Shown piece by piece: positions 34,709 through 43,548 of a stretch of DNA of 64,000 bases. Source of the DNA: a bacterium. Lineage in GTDB: Bacteria > Myxococcota_A > Bradymonadia > UBA7976 > UBA1532. Location: positions 1-64,000 of the forward strand of contig JAUHXC010000026.1 in the NCBI GenBank assembly GCA_030427205.1, given 5' to 3'. The position numbers were made by a program, and so were the translations under genes. The notes beneath the pieces were generated by a model. That model had not been told where the DNA came from. It saw only the letters and a program-made list of their open reading frames with translations, and did no database searches. Positions within the stretch are counted from its first letter, which is position 1. Each line of letters starts with the position of its first letter.

Positions 34709-35353
34709 TCAGACATCTGTGATTCGCGGGGCGTCGAGGGTCGCGCCGCACGACGGGCAGTGGCTGCGGCGGCCCACCGGGGCCCGGCAGAGCCGGTCGC
34801 CGCAGACCCGCCGGGTCACGACCCGCTGCCAGATGCGGCCGAGCACGATGCCCAGGCCGAAGATCAAGAGCGCCAGCACGGGGTCGGCGGGGTACATCCG
34901 GCTGATGGCGAAGCCGCCGACGATGCCGAGCACGCCGCCGCCGACGAGCGCCTCGTTGCCCGGCGTGCGGCGGATGACCTCGACCTCACGGCCTTGATTC
35001 CAGTGCAGCTTCAGCTCGGCCCCGTGCAGCTCGGCGCGGTCGACGACGGCCCGCAAGAAGCCCATCCAGCGCCGCTGGGGCAGCCAGTAGCCGACGACGT
35101 GGCCGAACCAGACGTTCCACCCCAGGCCGCTGCGCTCGCCGATGGTGCGGCGCATCGGGTGGGGCACGATGTCTTCGAATTCGTGGCGCAGCAGGCGGAT
35201 GGCCTCGGCGGGCTCGGCGTCGCTGAACTCGAGGTTGCCGTTGGCCAGCATGCGGAAGCGGCCCTGGGCCAGCCAGGGGGTCAGCTCTTCGACCGCCCGG
35301 CCGATGCGGTGGATCTGATCGGGGCCGATGACGAGGGGGGTTGAACCAGACAC
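34709..35353 (-). CDS. Membrane protein with C-terminal zinc ribbon
   Basis: 214 residues from GTG 35353; longer starts would overlap the divergent kinase gene. The first ~140 residues form a soluble alpha/beta domain (GPDQIHRIGRAVEELTPWLAQGRF...). Two hydrophobic helices follow (about 143-178, ALVGGGVLGIVGGFAIS and PVLALLIFGLGIVLG). The C-terminus carries four cysteines in CGDRLC...CPSC, a treble or ribbon zinc site. The architecture suggests a membrane-anchored adaptor. No family recognised. Confidence 0.65.
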   Translation of the reverse strand: MSGSTPLVIGPDQIHRIGRAVEELTPWLAQGRFRMLANGNLEFSDAEPAEAIRLLRHEFEDIVPHPMRRTIGERSGLGWNVWFGHVVGYWLPQRRWMGFLRAVVDRAELHGAELKLHWNQGREVEVIRRTPGNEALVGGGVLGIVGGFAISRMYPADPVLALLIFGLGIVLGRIWQRVVTRRVCGDRLCRAPVGRRSHCPSCGATLDAPRITDV

Positions 35354-35459
35354 GGGGGAATAGACGCCGCAAATGCGACCGGGTTGCGCGCCGGCTTGGA
35401 CGATCGCGGTGAGGATGCGGTAGGCTCGCCCCGTTCTACTTGGCAGGAGCCTGTGCGGC

Positions 35460-37037
35460 ATGGCGCCCCCATCCGGCGCATCCACGTCCGATGACGACAA
35501 GCTGATCGGACGGAGACTCGGCGGGAAGTACGTCGTCCGCGACCGCATCGGTCGTGGGGGCTTCGGCGCGGTGTATCGCGCGGTGCAGGAGCCCGTCGGC
35601 CGCGAGGTGGCGATCAAGGTCATCCTGCCCGAGAGGGCCGTGGGGCCGGGCGATATCGTCGCCCGCTTCTTCCGCGAGGCGAAGGCGCTCGCCAAGCTCA
35701 AGGCCCGCAACGCCGTCACCCTCTACGACTATGGCGAGGAGGACGACGGGCTCCTGTTCATGGTGCAGGAGTTCATCGACGGGCGCACCCTGCGCAGCCT
35801 GCTCAAGGCCGAGAACCGCGCCCTCGACCCGCGCCGGGCGATCGACCTGGCGTGTCAGGTGCTCGACGCCCTCGAAGAGGCGCATCAGCTCGACATCGTG
35901 CACCGCGACATCACCCCGTCGAACATCATGATCACCGACGACGCCCAGGGGCGCGAGGTGGTCAAGGTGCTCGACTTCGGGCTGGCCAAGCTGCGCGGCA
36001 CCAACACCGACGAGGAGTCGCTGACCCGCTCGGGCATCGCCATGGGCACGCCGCATTACATGGCGCCCGAGCAGATCCTGCAGCGGGACATCGACCCGCG
36101 CACCGACCTCTACGGCCTGGGCATCGTCATCTACCTGATGCTCATGGGCCGGCCGCCCTTCCGCGGCAAGATCGCCTACGAGGTGCTCAAGCAGCAGATC
36201 AAGACGCCGCCGCCGGCGATGGCCGGCATCCCCGAGCCGATCGAGTCGGCGGTGATGCAGGCGCTGTCGAAAGATCCGAACACCCGCTATCCGTCGGCGG
36301 GGGCCATGCGCGAGGCGCTGCAGGCGGCGCTCGACGCGTCGGCCGGCGAGCTGGCGTTTCAGCCGCTGATGGGCACGCCGCGCCGGGCCGACGAGCCCTA
36401 CCGCGGGCCGGGGCGCACCGGCGACTCGCTGCTGCTGCCGTCGGGCCGGGTGGCGCGCACGGCGGCCGGCACGCCCAACGCGATGGGGCAGCCGATCGAC
36501 CTCGACGAGGGGCCCATCCGCGAGGAGGGGCTCTCGGCGGCGCCGACCCACGACTACACCCCGCTGGTGGGCGATCTGCTCTCCGCCAGCCAGGAGTACC
36601 CCGCCGCCGCCGACGGTCGGCTGCCGGCGCCGCTCTACGAAGACGAATACGCCGCCGACGGCTATCACGACGGGTACTCCGGTCAGGGCTACGAGCACGG
36701 CAGCTACAACGAGCCGGGCTATGAGCACGGCAGCTACAACGAGCCGGGCTATGAGCACGGCAGCTACAACGAGCCGGGCTACGCCGAGCACGGCAGCTAC
36801 AATCAGCCGGGTTATGCCGATCACGGCAGCTACAACCAGCCGGGCTACGACGACGGCTACGCCGCGGGCGGCTACGAAGAGCCATTCGGCGGCTACGACT
36901 ACGATCGCTCGCTGTCCGATCCGGTCGACATGGGGCCGCGGCCCGACCAGCGGGGCGGCATCGGGCCGGTCGTCTTCGGCTTGCTCTTCGTGGCGGGCGT
37001 CGCGGCGGGCGTGGCCTATCTGCTCGGCGTCGTCTGA
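35460..37037 (+). CDS. Transmembrane Ser/Thr protein kinase with tandem-repeat linker
   Basis: 525 residues from ATG 35460. The kinase domain (about 25-290) has GRGGFGAVY, VAIKVIL, HRDITPSN, DFGLAKL and APEQIL, and all core Hanks motifs. The catalytic-loop Lys is Thr (HRDIT), a variant common in myxobacterial kinases. A linker of about 120 residues has low complexity, then five copies of a Gly-Tyr-rich repeat (GYEHGSYNEP and variants) at about 410-461. A C-terminal transmembrane helix (PVVFGLLFVAGVAAGVAYLLGV) anchors it with the kinase in the cytoplasm. The repeat may mediate self-assembly. The gene is alone on its strand before the GNAT gene 30 bases on. Confidence 0.9.
   Translation: MAPPSGASTSDDDKLIGRRLGGKYVVRDRIGRGGFGAVYRAVQEPVGREVAIKVILPERAVGPGDIVARFFREAKALAKLKARNAVTLYDYGEEDDGLLFMVQEFIDGRTLRSLLKAENRALDPRRAIDLACQVLDALEEAHQLDIVHRDITPSNIMITDDAQGREVVKVLDFGLAKLRGTNTDEESLTRSGIAMGTPHYMAPEQILQRDIDPRTDLYGLGIVIYLMLMGRPPFRGKIAYEVLKQQIKTPPPAMAGIPEPIESAVMQALSKDPNTRYPSAGAMREALQAALDASAGELAFQPLMGTPRRADEPYRGPGRTGDSLLLPSGRVARTAAGTPNAMGQPIDLDEGPIREEGLSAAPTHDYTPLVGDLLSASQEYPAAADGRLPAPLYEDEYAADGYHDGYSGQGYEHGSYNEPGYEHGSYNEPGYEHGSYNEPGYAEHGSYNQPGYADHGSYNQPGYDDGYAAGGYEEPFGGYDYDRSLSDPVDMGPRPDQRGGIGPVVFGLLFVAGVAAGVAYLLGVV
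36687..36842 (+). repeat. Coding tandem repeat of 30/33 bases in kinase gene
   Basis: Three 30-base units (36687-36716, 36717-36746, 36747-36776) encode GYEHGSYNEP. Two 33-base units (36777-36809, 36810-36842) encode GYAEHGSYNQP and GYADHGSYNQP. The first three copies are nearly identical at the DNA level, so copy number is likely to vary between strains. Confidence 0.9.
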
Positions 37038-37067
37038 CGACGGCCATCGACCCGCCCGGAGTCACCC

Positions 37068-37550
37068 ATGCCCTTCGAGATCCGCTTCGCCCGGCCGGCC
37101 GACGCCGCGCTCATCCACCGCTTCATCTGTGAGCTCGCCGCGTACGAGAAGGAGCGCGACGCGGTCGAGGTCGATCCGCCGACCCTCGCCCGGCAGCTCG
37201 CCGAGCCGCGCCCGCCCTTCGAGTGCCTGATCGCCGAGTCGGCGGGTGAGCCGCTGGGCTTTGCGCTCTTCTTTCACAACTACTCCACCTGGCGCGGGCG
37301 TCGCGGGCTGTACCTCGAAGACCTGTTCGTGCCGCCGGCGCACCGCGGGCAGGGCATCGGCAAGGCGCTGTTGGTGCGGCTGGCGGCGATCGCGGTCGAG
37401 CGGGACTGCCGGCGCATGGAGTGGTCGGTGCTCGACTGGAATACCCCGGCCCACGGCTTCTACCGGGCGCTGGGCGCTTTCCCGATGGACGAGTGGACGA
37501 CGTGGCGGCTCACCGGCCCGGCGCTGCATGCCCTGGCCGCGGGCGAGTAG
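37068..37550 (+). CDS. GNAT acetyltransferase, diamine acetyltransferase-like
   Basis: 160 residues from ATG 37068. The acetyl-CoA loop is RGQGIGKALL (about 93-103), within DLFVPPAHRGQGIGKALLVRLAAIA. The surrounding FFHNYSTWRGRRGLYLEDLFV and EWSVLDWNTPAHGFYRALGA are close to spermidine/spermine N1-acetyltransferase (SSAT) and thialysine acetyltransferase sequences, so a polyamine or related amine acceptor is likely. It is 20 bases upstream of a response regulator and may be co-transcribed with it. Confidence 0.85.
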   Translation: MPFEIRFARPADAALIHRFICELAAYEKERDAVEVDPPTLARQLAEPRPPFECLIAESAGEPLGFALFFHNYSTWRGRRGLYLEDLFVPPAHRGQGIGKALLVRLAAIAVERDCRRMEWSVLDWNTPAHGFYRALGAFPMDEWTTWRLTGPALHALAAGE

Positions 37551-37570
37551 CGACCACCGAAGGAGAACCC

Positions 37571-38275
37571 ATGGCCCGCATTCTGGTGGTCGACGACGAC
37601 GGTCACATCCGCGAGGTGGTGCGCTTCGCCCTGGCCCGCGCCGGGCATACGGTCGTGGAGGCCACCGACGGCGCCGCGGCCCTGGTGAAGCTGCAGGCCG
37701 AGTCGGTCGACGCGGTGGTGCTCGACATCGTGATGCCCGAGCTCGACGGCCTGGAGGTCTGTCGCCGGGCGCGCGCGCTGCCGCCGCCGGCGGGCGCGGT
37801 GCCGATCTTGTTCCTGTCGAGCCGGGACGACGAGTTCGACCGGGTGCTGGGCCTCGAGCTGGGCGGCGACGACTACTTGACCAAGCCGTTCAGCCCGCGG
37901 GAGTTGGTGGCCCGGGTCAAGGCGATGCTGCGCCGGGTCGAGCTGTTGAGCCAGCCGCGCGAGGCGGTCGTCGAGGACGCGCTGGACCACGGCCCGCTGA
38001 CCCTCGATCTGGTGCGTCACAAGGCCTTCTGGGACGGCGCCGAGGTGGTCTTCACCGTCACCGAGTTCAACCTGCTCGCCGCGCTGATGGGCCGCCCGGG
38101 GCGGGTCTATACCCGCGATGACCTCGTCGACCGGGTCTGGGGCCCGGGGCACGCGATCACCGATCGCACCATCGACAGCCACATCCGCCGGATTCGACGC
38201 AAGCTGGGCCGGGCGGGCGCCGAGGCCATCGAGACGGTCTACGGGCTGGGCTATCGGCTCAAAGAGGATATGTGA
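37571..38275 (+). CDS. OmpR-family response regulator
   Basis: 234 residues from ATG 37571 (AGGAGAA 6 bases upstream). The receiver domain (1-120) has DDD at 9-11, the phosphoacceptor Asp in VVLDIVMPELDG (about D57) and Lys in LTKPFSP. The C-terminal winged helix (about 135-230) has the OmpR/PhoB signature DRTIDSHIRRIRRKLG and VYGLGYRL. Its stop overlaps the sensor kinase start (GTGA), so the two form a two-component pair of the CreB/ChvI type. Confidence 0.93.
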   Translation: MARILVVDDDGHIREVVRFALARAGHTVVEATDGAAALVKLQAESVDAVVLDIVMPELDGLEVCRRARALPPPAGAVPILFLSSRDDEFDRVLGLELGGDDYLTKPFSPRELVARVKAMLRRVELLSQPREAVVEDALDHGPLTLDLVRHKAFWDGAEVVFTVTEFNLLAALMGRPGRVYTRDDLVDRVWGPGHAITDRTIDSHIRRIRRKLGRAGAEAIETVYGLGYRLKEDM

Positions 38276-39876
38276 CCGCGGGGGCCGAGGAGGCCGAGGA
38301 GGCCTACGGCTCGAAGCGCGGGCCGTCGGTCGGGCGCATCCTGCTGATGGTCAACGGCTTCGTGCTGCTGGTGCCGGTGCTGGCGGTCGTGATGCTGCGC
38401 ATCTACGAGGGGCACCTGGTCTTGCAGACCGAGTCGAGCCTGATCGCGCAGTCGGCGCTCATCGGCGAGGCCTGGCGCAGCGCGCTGTGGGACGCCCGGG
38501 GGCACGCGCCGGGGCGCACGCCGCGCATCCAGCCGCCCGACGCCCGCGACGAGACGTTCTTCCCCCAGGTGCCGGTGCTCGGCCTCGACCCCGAGCTCTT
38601 GCCGCCCATCGCCGCGCGCCCGGTGCGGGTGGCCGCCGATCGCTCGGGGCCGGCGTGGGTCGCCGGGCAGGCCATCACGCCGATGCTCGACCGGGCCAAG
38701 CTGGTCAACCTCAGCGGGGCCCGGGTGCTCGACCACCGCGGCTGCGTGGTGGCGACCACCGGCAGCCAGCTCGGCGAGTGCCTCGACGACCTGCCCGAGG
38801 TGGCCGCGGCGCTCGCCGGGCGCTACCACGCCGTGGCCCGGGCCCGCATCAGCGACGAGCCGCCGCCGCCGCTGCACAGCATCAGCCGCCGGGGGCAGGT
38901 GCGCCTGTTCACCGCGATGCCGCTCTTCGACGACGGCCGGGTCATCGGGGTGGTGCGCATGTCGCGCACGAGCATGGATCCGATCCAGGCGCTGTGGGTG
39001 CACCGCGATACGCTGCAGTGGGCGTTGTTCGGCTGCCTGCTGCTCACGGTGGCGGTGAGCGTCTTCTTCGCCCGCACGATCACCCGGCCGGTGCGCGCGA
39101 TCACCGAGGCGGCGGTGGCCATCGCCCGCGGCGAGAGCCGGCGCCCGCTGCCCGCGGGCGGCACCCTGCCCGCCGAGCTGCACGATCTGTCCACGGCGCT
39201 GGATCAGATGACCCGCCAGCTGCGCGAGCGGGCGGATTACATCGCCGACTTCACCGCCACCGCCAGCCACGAGCTCAAGACGCCGCTGACGGGCATCCGC
39301 GGCGCGGCGGAGCTGCTGCGCGAGGCGTGGGATGCGATGGACGATACCCAGCGGCAGCGGTTCCTCGACAACATCGACGCCGGCGCCGAGCGCATGCAGC
39401 GGCTGGTGAGCCGGCTGCTCGATCTGGCCCGCATCGAGAACCGCCGCTCGCCGGTGCCCGAAGAGGACGTCGCGCTGCGGCCGGTGCTCGAGGGCCTGGC
39501 CGGGCGCCATCCGCAGGCGCGGGTGATCATCGAGTTCGCCGAGGGCACGCCGGAGACGCTGCGCATCGGGCCCGACCAGCTCGTCTCGGCGGTCGGCAAC
39601 CTCATCGACAACGCGGTCCGCCACGGCGGCGAGGCGCCGGTGCGGGTCTCGGTGGCGCCGGCCGGGCCGCGGGTCTGCATCGCGGTGGCCGACGAAGGGC
39701 CGGGCATCAGCGAGGCCAATCAGCGGCGCATCTTCGAGCGGTTCTTCACCACCGCTCGGGACGACGGCGGCACCGGGCTGGGGCTGGCGATCACCCGGGC
39801 GATCGCCCGCGGTCGGGGCGGAGACGTGACCTTCGAGACCGGGCCGTCGGGCACGGTGTTCCGGTTGGTGATCTGA
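38272..39876 (+). CDS. Sensor histidine kinase, partner of the preceding regulator
   Basis: 534 residues from GTG 38272. An N-terminal transmembrane helix (about 20-42), a periplasmic sensor domain of about 200 residues (CreC/ChvG-like), a second helix (about 245-265) and a HAMP linker are followed by the phosphoacceptor SHELKTPLTGIRGAAELLREA (His near residue 335). The ATPase domain has the N box NLIDNAVRHGG, G1 DEGPGIS and G2 GTGLGLAI. All catalytic boxes are intact. Overlap with the regulator gene shows they are a cognate pair. The stimulus is unknown. Confidence 0.92.
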   Translation: MTAGAEEAEEAYGSKRGPSVGRILLMVNGFVLLVPVLAVVMLRIYEGHLVLQTESSLIAQSALIGEAWRSALWDARGHAPGRTPRIQPPDARDETFFPQVPVLGLDPELLPPIAARPVRVAADRSGPAWVAGQAITPMLDRAKLVNLSGARVLDHRGCVVATTGSQLGECLDDLPEVAAALAGRYHAVARARISDEPPPPLHSISRRGQVRLFTAMPLFDDGRVIGVVRMSRTSMDPIQALWVHRDTLQWALFGCLLLTVAVSVFFARTITRPVRAITEAAVAIARGESRRPLPAGGTLPAELHDLSTALDQMTRQLRERADYIADFTATASHELKTPLTGIRGAAELLREAWDAMDDTQRQRFLDNIDAGAERMQRLVSRLLDLARIENRRSPVPEEDVALRPVLEGLAGRHPQARVIIEFAEGTPETLRIGPDQLVSAVGNLIDNAVRHGGEAPVRVSVAPAGPRVCIAVADEGPGISEANQRRIFERFFTTARDDGGTGLGLAITRAIARGRGGDVTFETGPSGTVFRLVI

Positions 39877-39985
39877 CGGTCTGCGCTGCTGCATTGGGAT
39901 GCCCTCGCGCGCCGCGCGCATCTCCCCGGCGGATGCCGAAGCCAGTCGTGCGCAGCGAACGAGCCGGCCACAGGGTGATGGCCTC

Positions 39986-40016
39986 GGGCCCGAAGGGCCG
40001 GAGACGAGCACGGCAA
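39986..40016 (-). terminator. Dispersed repeat copy B, hairpin between convergent genes
   Basis: GGGCCCGAAGGGCCGGAGAC continues with GAGCACGGCAA. Compared with copy A at 34669-34698 it has one extra C and is otherwise identical. GGCCC-GAA-GGGCC folds into a 5-bp stem. It lies 110 bases after the sensor kinase stop and 12 bases after the convergent phosphomannomutase stop, consistent with a terminator for the latter. Confidence 0.5.
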
Positions 40017-40027
40017 ACGCAGGACTC

Positions 40028-41470
40028 TCAGTGGTGGGTGTCGGCCTCGAGGTCGACCTCGGGGGCCGCGGTGCGCAGCCAGGCCTCGACCTCGGCGCGA
40101 TAGGCCATCAGCCGCTCGGCGGTGTCGGCCTCGAAGCGCATGACCAGCACCGGCTGGGTATTGCTCGGGCGCAAGAGCCCCCAGCCGTGGGGGAAGTCGA
40201 TGCGCACCCCGTCGATGTCGGTGGTCGGGTAGCGCTCGGCGAAGTGCTTCGCCGCCCGCTGCGCCACGGCGAACTTGGCCGCGTCGGGGCAGGCGACCCG
40301 CAGCTCGGGGGTGGTCACCGTCTCGGGCAGGCCGTCGACGAAGGCGTCGAGCGCCGGGCTGCCGCTGCCGATGGCCTCGACGAGTCGGGCGGCGGCGTAG
40401 ACCCCGTCGTCGAAGCCGAAGTAGCGGTCGGCGAAGAAGAGGTGGCCGCTCATCTCGCCGGCGAGCAGGGCGCCGGTCTCTTTCATGCGGGCCTTGATCA
40501 GCGAGTGGCCCACCTTCCACATCTCGCCCACGCCGCCGGCGGCCTTCACCCCGTCGTAGAGCACCCGGCTGCACTTGACCTCGCCGACGATGTGCGCGCC
40601 GGGCTTCTCGGCCAGTATGCGCCGGGCGAAGTAGAGCAGGAGCTGGTCGCCCCAGACGACGCGGCCGTGGCGGTCGACGGCGCCGAGGCGGTCGGCGTCG
40701 CCGTCGAGCGCCAGCCCCAGGTCGGCGCCGTGCTGCTTCACCGCCGCCTTGAGGTCGTCGAGGTTGGCCTCGACGGTGGGGTCGGGGTGGTGGTTGGGGA
40801 AGCTGCCGTCGGGCTCACAGAAGAGCGGGATGACCGTCGCGCCCATGGCCTCGAGCAGCGCCTGCCCCACCGGCCCGCCGGCGCCGTTGCCCGCGTCGAG
40901 CACCACCGTCGGGGCGGGGGACAGCGGGGCCAGCCGCGCGGTATGCCAGTCGACGTAGGTCGGCCCCAGGTCGACCGCCGATCCCTGCCCCCGGCCTTCG
41001 AAGCCGACGACCCGATAGGCGTCGCCCTCGATGATGCGCCGCAGCGCCTGGATCGCGTCGCCGTGCATCGAGCCGGGGCCGTCGCACAGCTTGAAGCCGT
41101 TCCACGCCGGCGGGTTGTGGCTGCCGGTGATCGCCACGCCGCCGGCGAGCTCGAAGTGGTGGATGGCGAAGTAGACCAGCGGCGTCGGCACCATGCCCAG
41201 CCGCAGCACGTCGACGCCCACCCGGCGCACGCCCCGCTCGAAGGCCTCGGCCAGCTCGATGCCGTGGGGTCGGCAGTCGCGGCCGATGGCCACCTTGGGG
41301 CGCACCCCCTCGGCCAGCGCGGTCGCGTCCGGGCGTTTGTCGACGCTGCGGGCGATGACGGTGCCGAAGGCGGCCCCGAGGGCCTCGGCGAAGGCCGGGG
41401 TCAGCTCGATGCCGGCCCGTCCGCGGATGTCGTAGGCCCGGAAGATGCCCGGGTTGACGATGACGCTCAC
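40028..41470 (-). CDS. Phosphomannomutase/phosphoglucomutase
   Basis: 480 residues, full length for the alpha-D-phosphohexomutase family, starting at GTG 41470, which overlaps the upstream gene's stop. It interconverts mannose-6-phosphate and mannose-1-phosphate (or the glucose forms). The phosphoserine loop is ITGSHNPPAWNGFK (about residues 107-120), the metal loop DGDADRLGAVD (about 249), the sugar-binding loop GEMSGHLFF, and the phosphate-binding C-terminus LRPSNTQPVLVMRFE. With the adjacent mannose-1-phosphate guanylyltransferase it supplies GDP-mannose for cell-surface sugars. Confidence 0.93.
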   Translation of the reverse strand: MSVIVNPGIFRAYDIRGRAGIELTPAFAEALGAAFGTVIARSVDKRPDATALAEGVRPKVAIGRDCRPHGIELAEAFERGVRRVGVDVLRLGMVPTPLVYFAIHHFELAGGVAITGSHNPPAWNGFKLCDGPGSMHGDAIQALRRIIEGDAYRVVGFEGRGQGSAVDLGPTYVDWHTARLAPLSPAPTVVLDAGNGAGGPVGQALLEAMGATVIPLFCEPDGSFPNHHPDPTVEANLDDLKAAVKQHGADLGLALDGDADRLGAVDRHGRVVWGDQLLLYFARRILAEKPGAHIVGEVKCSRVLYDGVKAAGGVGEMWKVGHSLIKARMKETGALLAGEMSGHLFFADRYFGFDDGVYAAARLVEAIGSGSPALDAFVDGLPETVTTPELRVACPDAAKFAVAQRAAKHFAERYPTTDIDGVRIDFPHGWGLLRPSNTQPVLVMRFEADTAERLMAYRAEVEAWLRTAAPEVDLEADTHH

Positions 41471-42558
41471 AGGAGCTCCTCTCGGCCGTCGCGCTGCAGA
41501 CGGGTGACGATGCGTTTGACGTCCTGCGCCCGCCCGCGGGGGCAGACGAGCACCGCGTCGTCGGTGCTGACGACCACGAGGCCCTCGACGCCGATGACCG
41601 CCGCGGTGCCCCGGGTGACGTGCACGATGCTGTCGCGGGTATCGACGAGCACCGCGTCGCCGTCGACGATGTTGCCGTCGCGGTCGGCCTCGGCGAAGTC
41701 GGCGATGGCCGCCCAGTGGCCGACGTCGTTCCAGCCGAAGTCCGAGGGCACCACCCGCATCGGCGGCAGGTCGGGGTCGGCGGTGGCGTGCTCCATGACC
41801 CCGTAGTCGATGCTGACCGACTTGAGCCCCGCGAAGCCCTCGGCGAGCGCGGCGGGGTAGGCCTCGGTGCCGATGGCGGCGCCGATGGTCTTCAGGGTGC
41901 GCGCGAGGTGCGGCATGTAGCGCTCGATGTCGGCGAGGATGCGGGCGGCGGTGAAGAAGAACATGCCGCTGTTCCACAGGTAGCGGTTGCTCGCGAGGTA
42001 CTTGCGGGCCACCTCGAGCGGCGGCTTCTCGACGAAGCGCTCGACCCGGCTGACCTCGACCCCGTTGGCGGCGACCACCGGGTCGGTGCCGTCGTAGCGG
42101 ATGTAGCCATAGCCCGTCTCGGGGCGGGTCGGCCGGATGCCGAGGGTCACGATCTCGCCCTCGCGGGCCCGCTCGGCGGCGGCGGCGAGCACCGCCCGAT
42201 AGCCGGGGCCGTCGCCGATGTGATGGTCGGCGGGCAGCACGGCCATGACCGCTTGCGGGTCACGGCGGGCGAGGTGGATCGCCGCCAGCCCCACGCAGGG
42301 CGCGGTATTGCGCGGGCAGGGCTCGACGAGCAGGTGGTCGGCGGGCAGGTCGGGCAAGAGCGCGCGGATGGGCGCGGCGTGGTGCTCGCCGGCGACCACG
42401 TAGACCTTCTCCGGCGGGATGAGCGGCCCCAGGCGGTCGACGGTCTCGCGCAAGAGCGGCCGCTCGGTGCCGATGGCGAGGAACTGCTTGGGGCGGGCCT
42501 TGCGGCTCAGGGGCCAGAAGCGGGTCCCCGACCCGCCGGCCATGATGACGGCGTACAT
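41467..42558 (-). CDS. manC: Mannose-1-phosphate guanylyltransferase
   Basis: 363 residues from ATG 42558. The signature MAGGSGTRFWPLSRKARPKQFL at the N-terminus is the pyrophosphorylase loop. EKPPLEVARKYLASNRYLWNSGMFFF and DYGVMEHA are typical of the mannose enzyme, not of glucose or rhamnose nucleotidyltransferases. It forms GDP-mannose from mannose-1-phosphate and GTP. Length fits the single-domain class without a fused isomerase. It is coupled to the mutase gene by a 4-base overlap, so the pair forms one pathway unit. The upstream pair of RdgC-like genes is unrelated. Confidence 0.92.
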   Translation of the reverse strand: MYAVIMAGGSGTRFWPLSRKARPKQFLAIGTERPLLRETVDRLGPLIPPEKVYVVAGEHHAAPIRALLPDLPADHLLVEPCPRNTAPCVGLAAIHLARRDPQAVMAVLPADHHIGDGPGYRAVLAAAAERAREGEIVTLGIRPTRPETGYGYIRYDGTDPVVAANGVEVSRVERFVEKPPLEVARKYLASNRYLWNSGMFFFTAARILADIERYMPHLARTLKTIGAAIGTEAYPAALAEGFAGLKSVSIDYGVMEHATADPDLPPMRVVPSDFGWNDVGHWAAIADFAEADRDGNIVDGDAVLVDTRDSIVHVTRGTAAVIGVEGLVVVSTDDAVLVCPRGRAQDVKRIVTRLQRDGREELL

Positions 42559-42578
42559 ATATGCTCCCGGGGTCGCGT

Positions 42579-43544
42579 TCAGCCTTCCCAGGGGGGCACC
42601 TCGTCGTCGCCTGCCGCCTCCCAGGGGGGCACATCATCCCCATCGGCGTCGGGCACCTCAAGGATGCCTTCGGCGGCTTCGTCGCCCACCGGCTCGGCGA
42701 GCGGCGGCAGGTCGGCCTCCGCGTCGGCCGCAGCGGGCTCGGCGGCGGGCGCGGGCTCGGCGGCGGGCGGCTCGGCGGGGGTCTCGGCAGAGCTCTCTGC
42801 GGGGGTCTCGGCAGGGCTGCCTGCGGGGGCCTCGGCCGGCTCGGCGGCCGGGGCGACGCGCTCTTCGTCCAGCGGCGCGCCGAAGCCGGGGGCCGCGGCG
42901 TCGAGCCGTCCGCCGAGCGTCGCGAGCGGCGGCCAGGCCTTCTCCGGCGCGTCGGGGTCGGGCGCCGGCGCCTTGATCTCCTGCGCCTTGATGCCCATCG
43001 CGACCGGGTCGAGGTCGCTGGGGGTGACGTCTTCACCGGCGATCCAGCGCTGGATGGTCGGCAGCTCGTCGGCGGCCCAGCGGTCGGAGACCCGCAGCTT
43101 GAGGAAGAGCCCGAAGAGCCCGCGCAGCATCGTATCGAGGTTCTCGACGAGGAACATGCGCTCGTAGAAGATCTCGTCGTCTTCCTTGGAGAGCACGCCG
43201 GGGATCTTGACCCCGGTGGGCGTCAGGTCGTGGGCCTTGAGGCCAAACGTCCACTCCTGCGCGCCGCGCACGATGCGCAGCTTGGCGTCGGTGGCGAACT
43301 TGCCCAGCCGCAGCGCGGTGCGCGCCTCGAGCGAGCCGGCGGGGTGGCCGCCCTTGAACAGGTTCTCCTGCGCGTTGACCGTCGCCGAGCCGACGACGAG
43401 CTTGTCTTCGAACCACACCTCGAAGTCACCCCACTCGGGGTCGAGGGCGAACTCGCCGCTGCCGGTCTCGCTGCGGAACCACAGCCAGGTGAGGAACTCG
43501 GGGCCGAGGAAGGCCACCCGGTGCATCTTGTCGAGCAGGTCCAT
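42579..43544 (-). CDS. RdgC-like C-terminal half (second gene of split pair)
   Basis: 321 residues from ATG 43544 with AAGGAG upstream, 4 bases after the stop of its partner. The first ~190 residues (FLGPEFLTWLWFRSE, KGGHPAGSLEARTALRLGK, KLRIVRGAQEWTFGLKAHDLTPTG, LVENLDTMLRGLFGLFLKLR) correspond in order to the central and base segments of RdgC, with its LTxW and L-F-x(n)-L blocks. I infer this by layout and not by strong identity. The last ~115 residues are Ala/Pro/Glu-rich and end with two acidic-Pro-Trp motifs (DDVPPWE, DDEVPPWEG), reminiscent of the acidic tips of SSB-type proteins that recruit DNA repair partners. Confidence 0.55.
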   Translation of the reverse strand: MDLLDKMHRVAFLGPEFLTWLWFRSETGSGEFALDPEWGDFEVWFEDKLVVGSATVNAQENLFKGGHPAGSLEARTALRLGKFATDAKLRIVRGAQEWTFGLKAHDLTPTGVKIPGVLSKEDDEIFYERMFLVENLDTMLRGLFGLFLKLRVSDRWAADELPTIQRWIAGEDVTPSDLDPVAMGIKAQEIKAPAPDPDAPEKAWPPLATLGGRLDAAAPGFGAPLDEERVAPAAEPAEAPAGSPAETPAESSAETPAEPPAAEPAPAAEPAAADAEADLPPLAEPVGDEAAEGILEVPDADGDDVPPWEAAGDDEVPPWEG

Positions 43545-43548
43545 CGGG

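Noticed and set aside
35460..35719. N-terminal extension of the zinc-ribbon membrane protein to 35719
   Set aside because: It would overlap the kinase coding sequence on the opposite strand; the start at 35353 fits the predicted domain.
36687..36842. CRISPR-like regular repeat
   Set aside because: Units are head-to-tail without spacers and in frame within a kinase gene; this is a coding tandem repeat.
40028..41977. Longer phosphomannomutase reading from 41977
   Set aside because: The extension reads through the guanylyltransferase gene in another frame; GTG 41470 with a 4-base overlap gives the standard family length.
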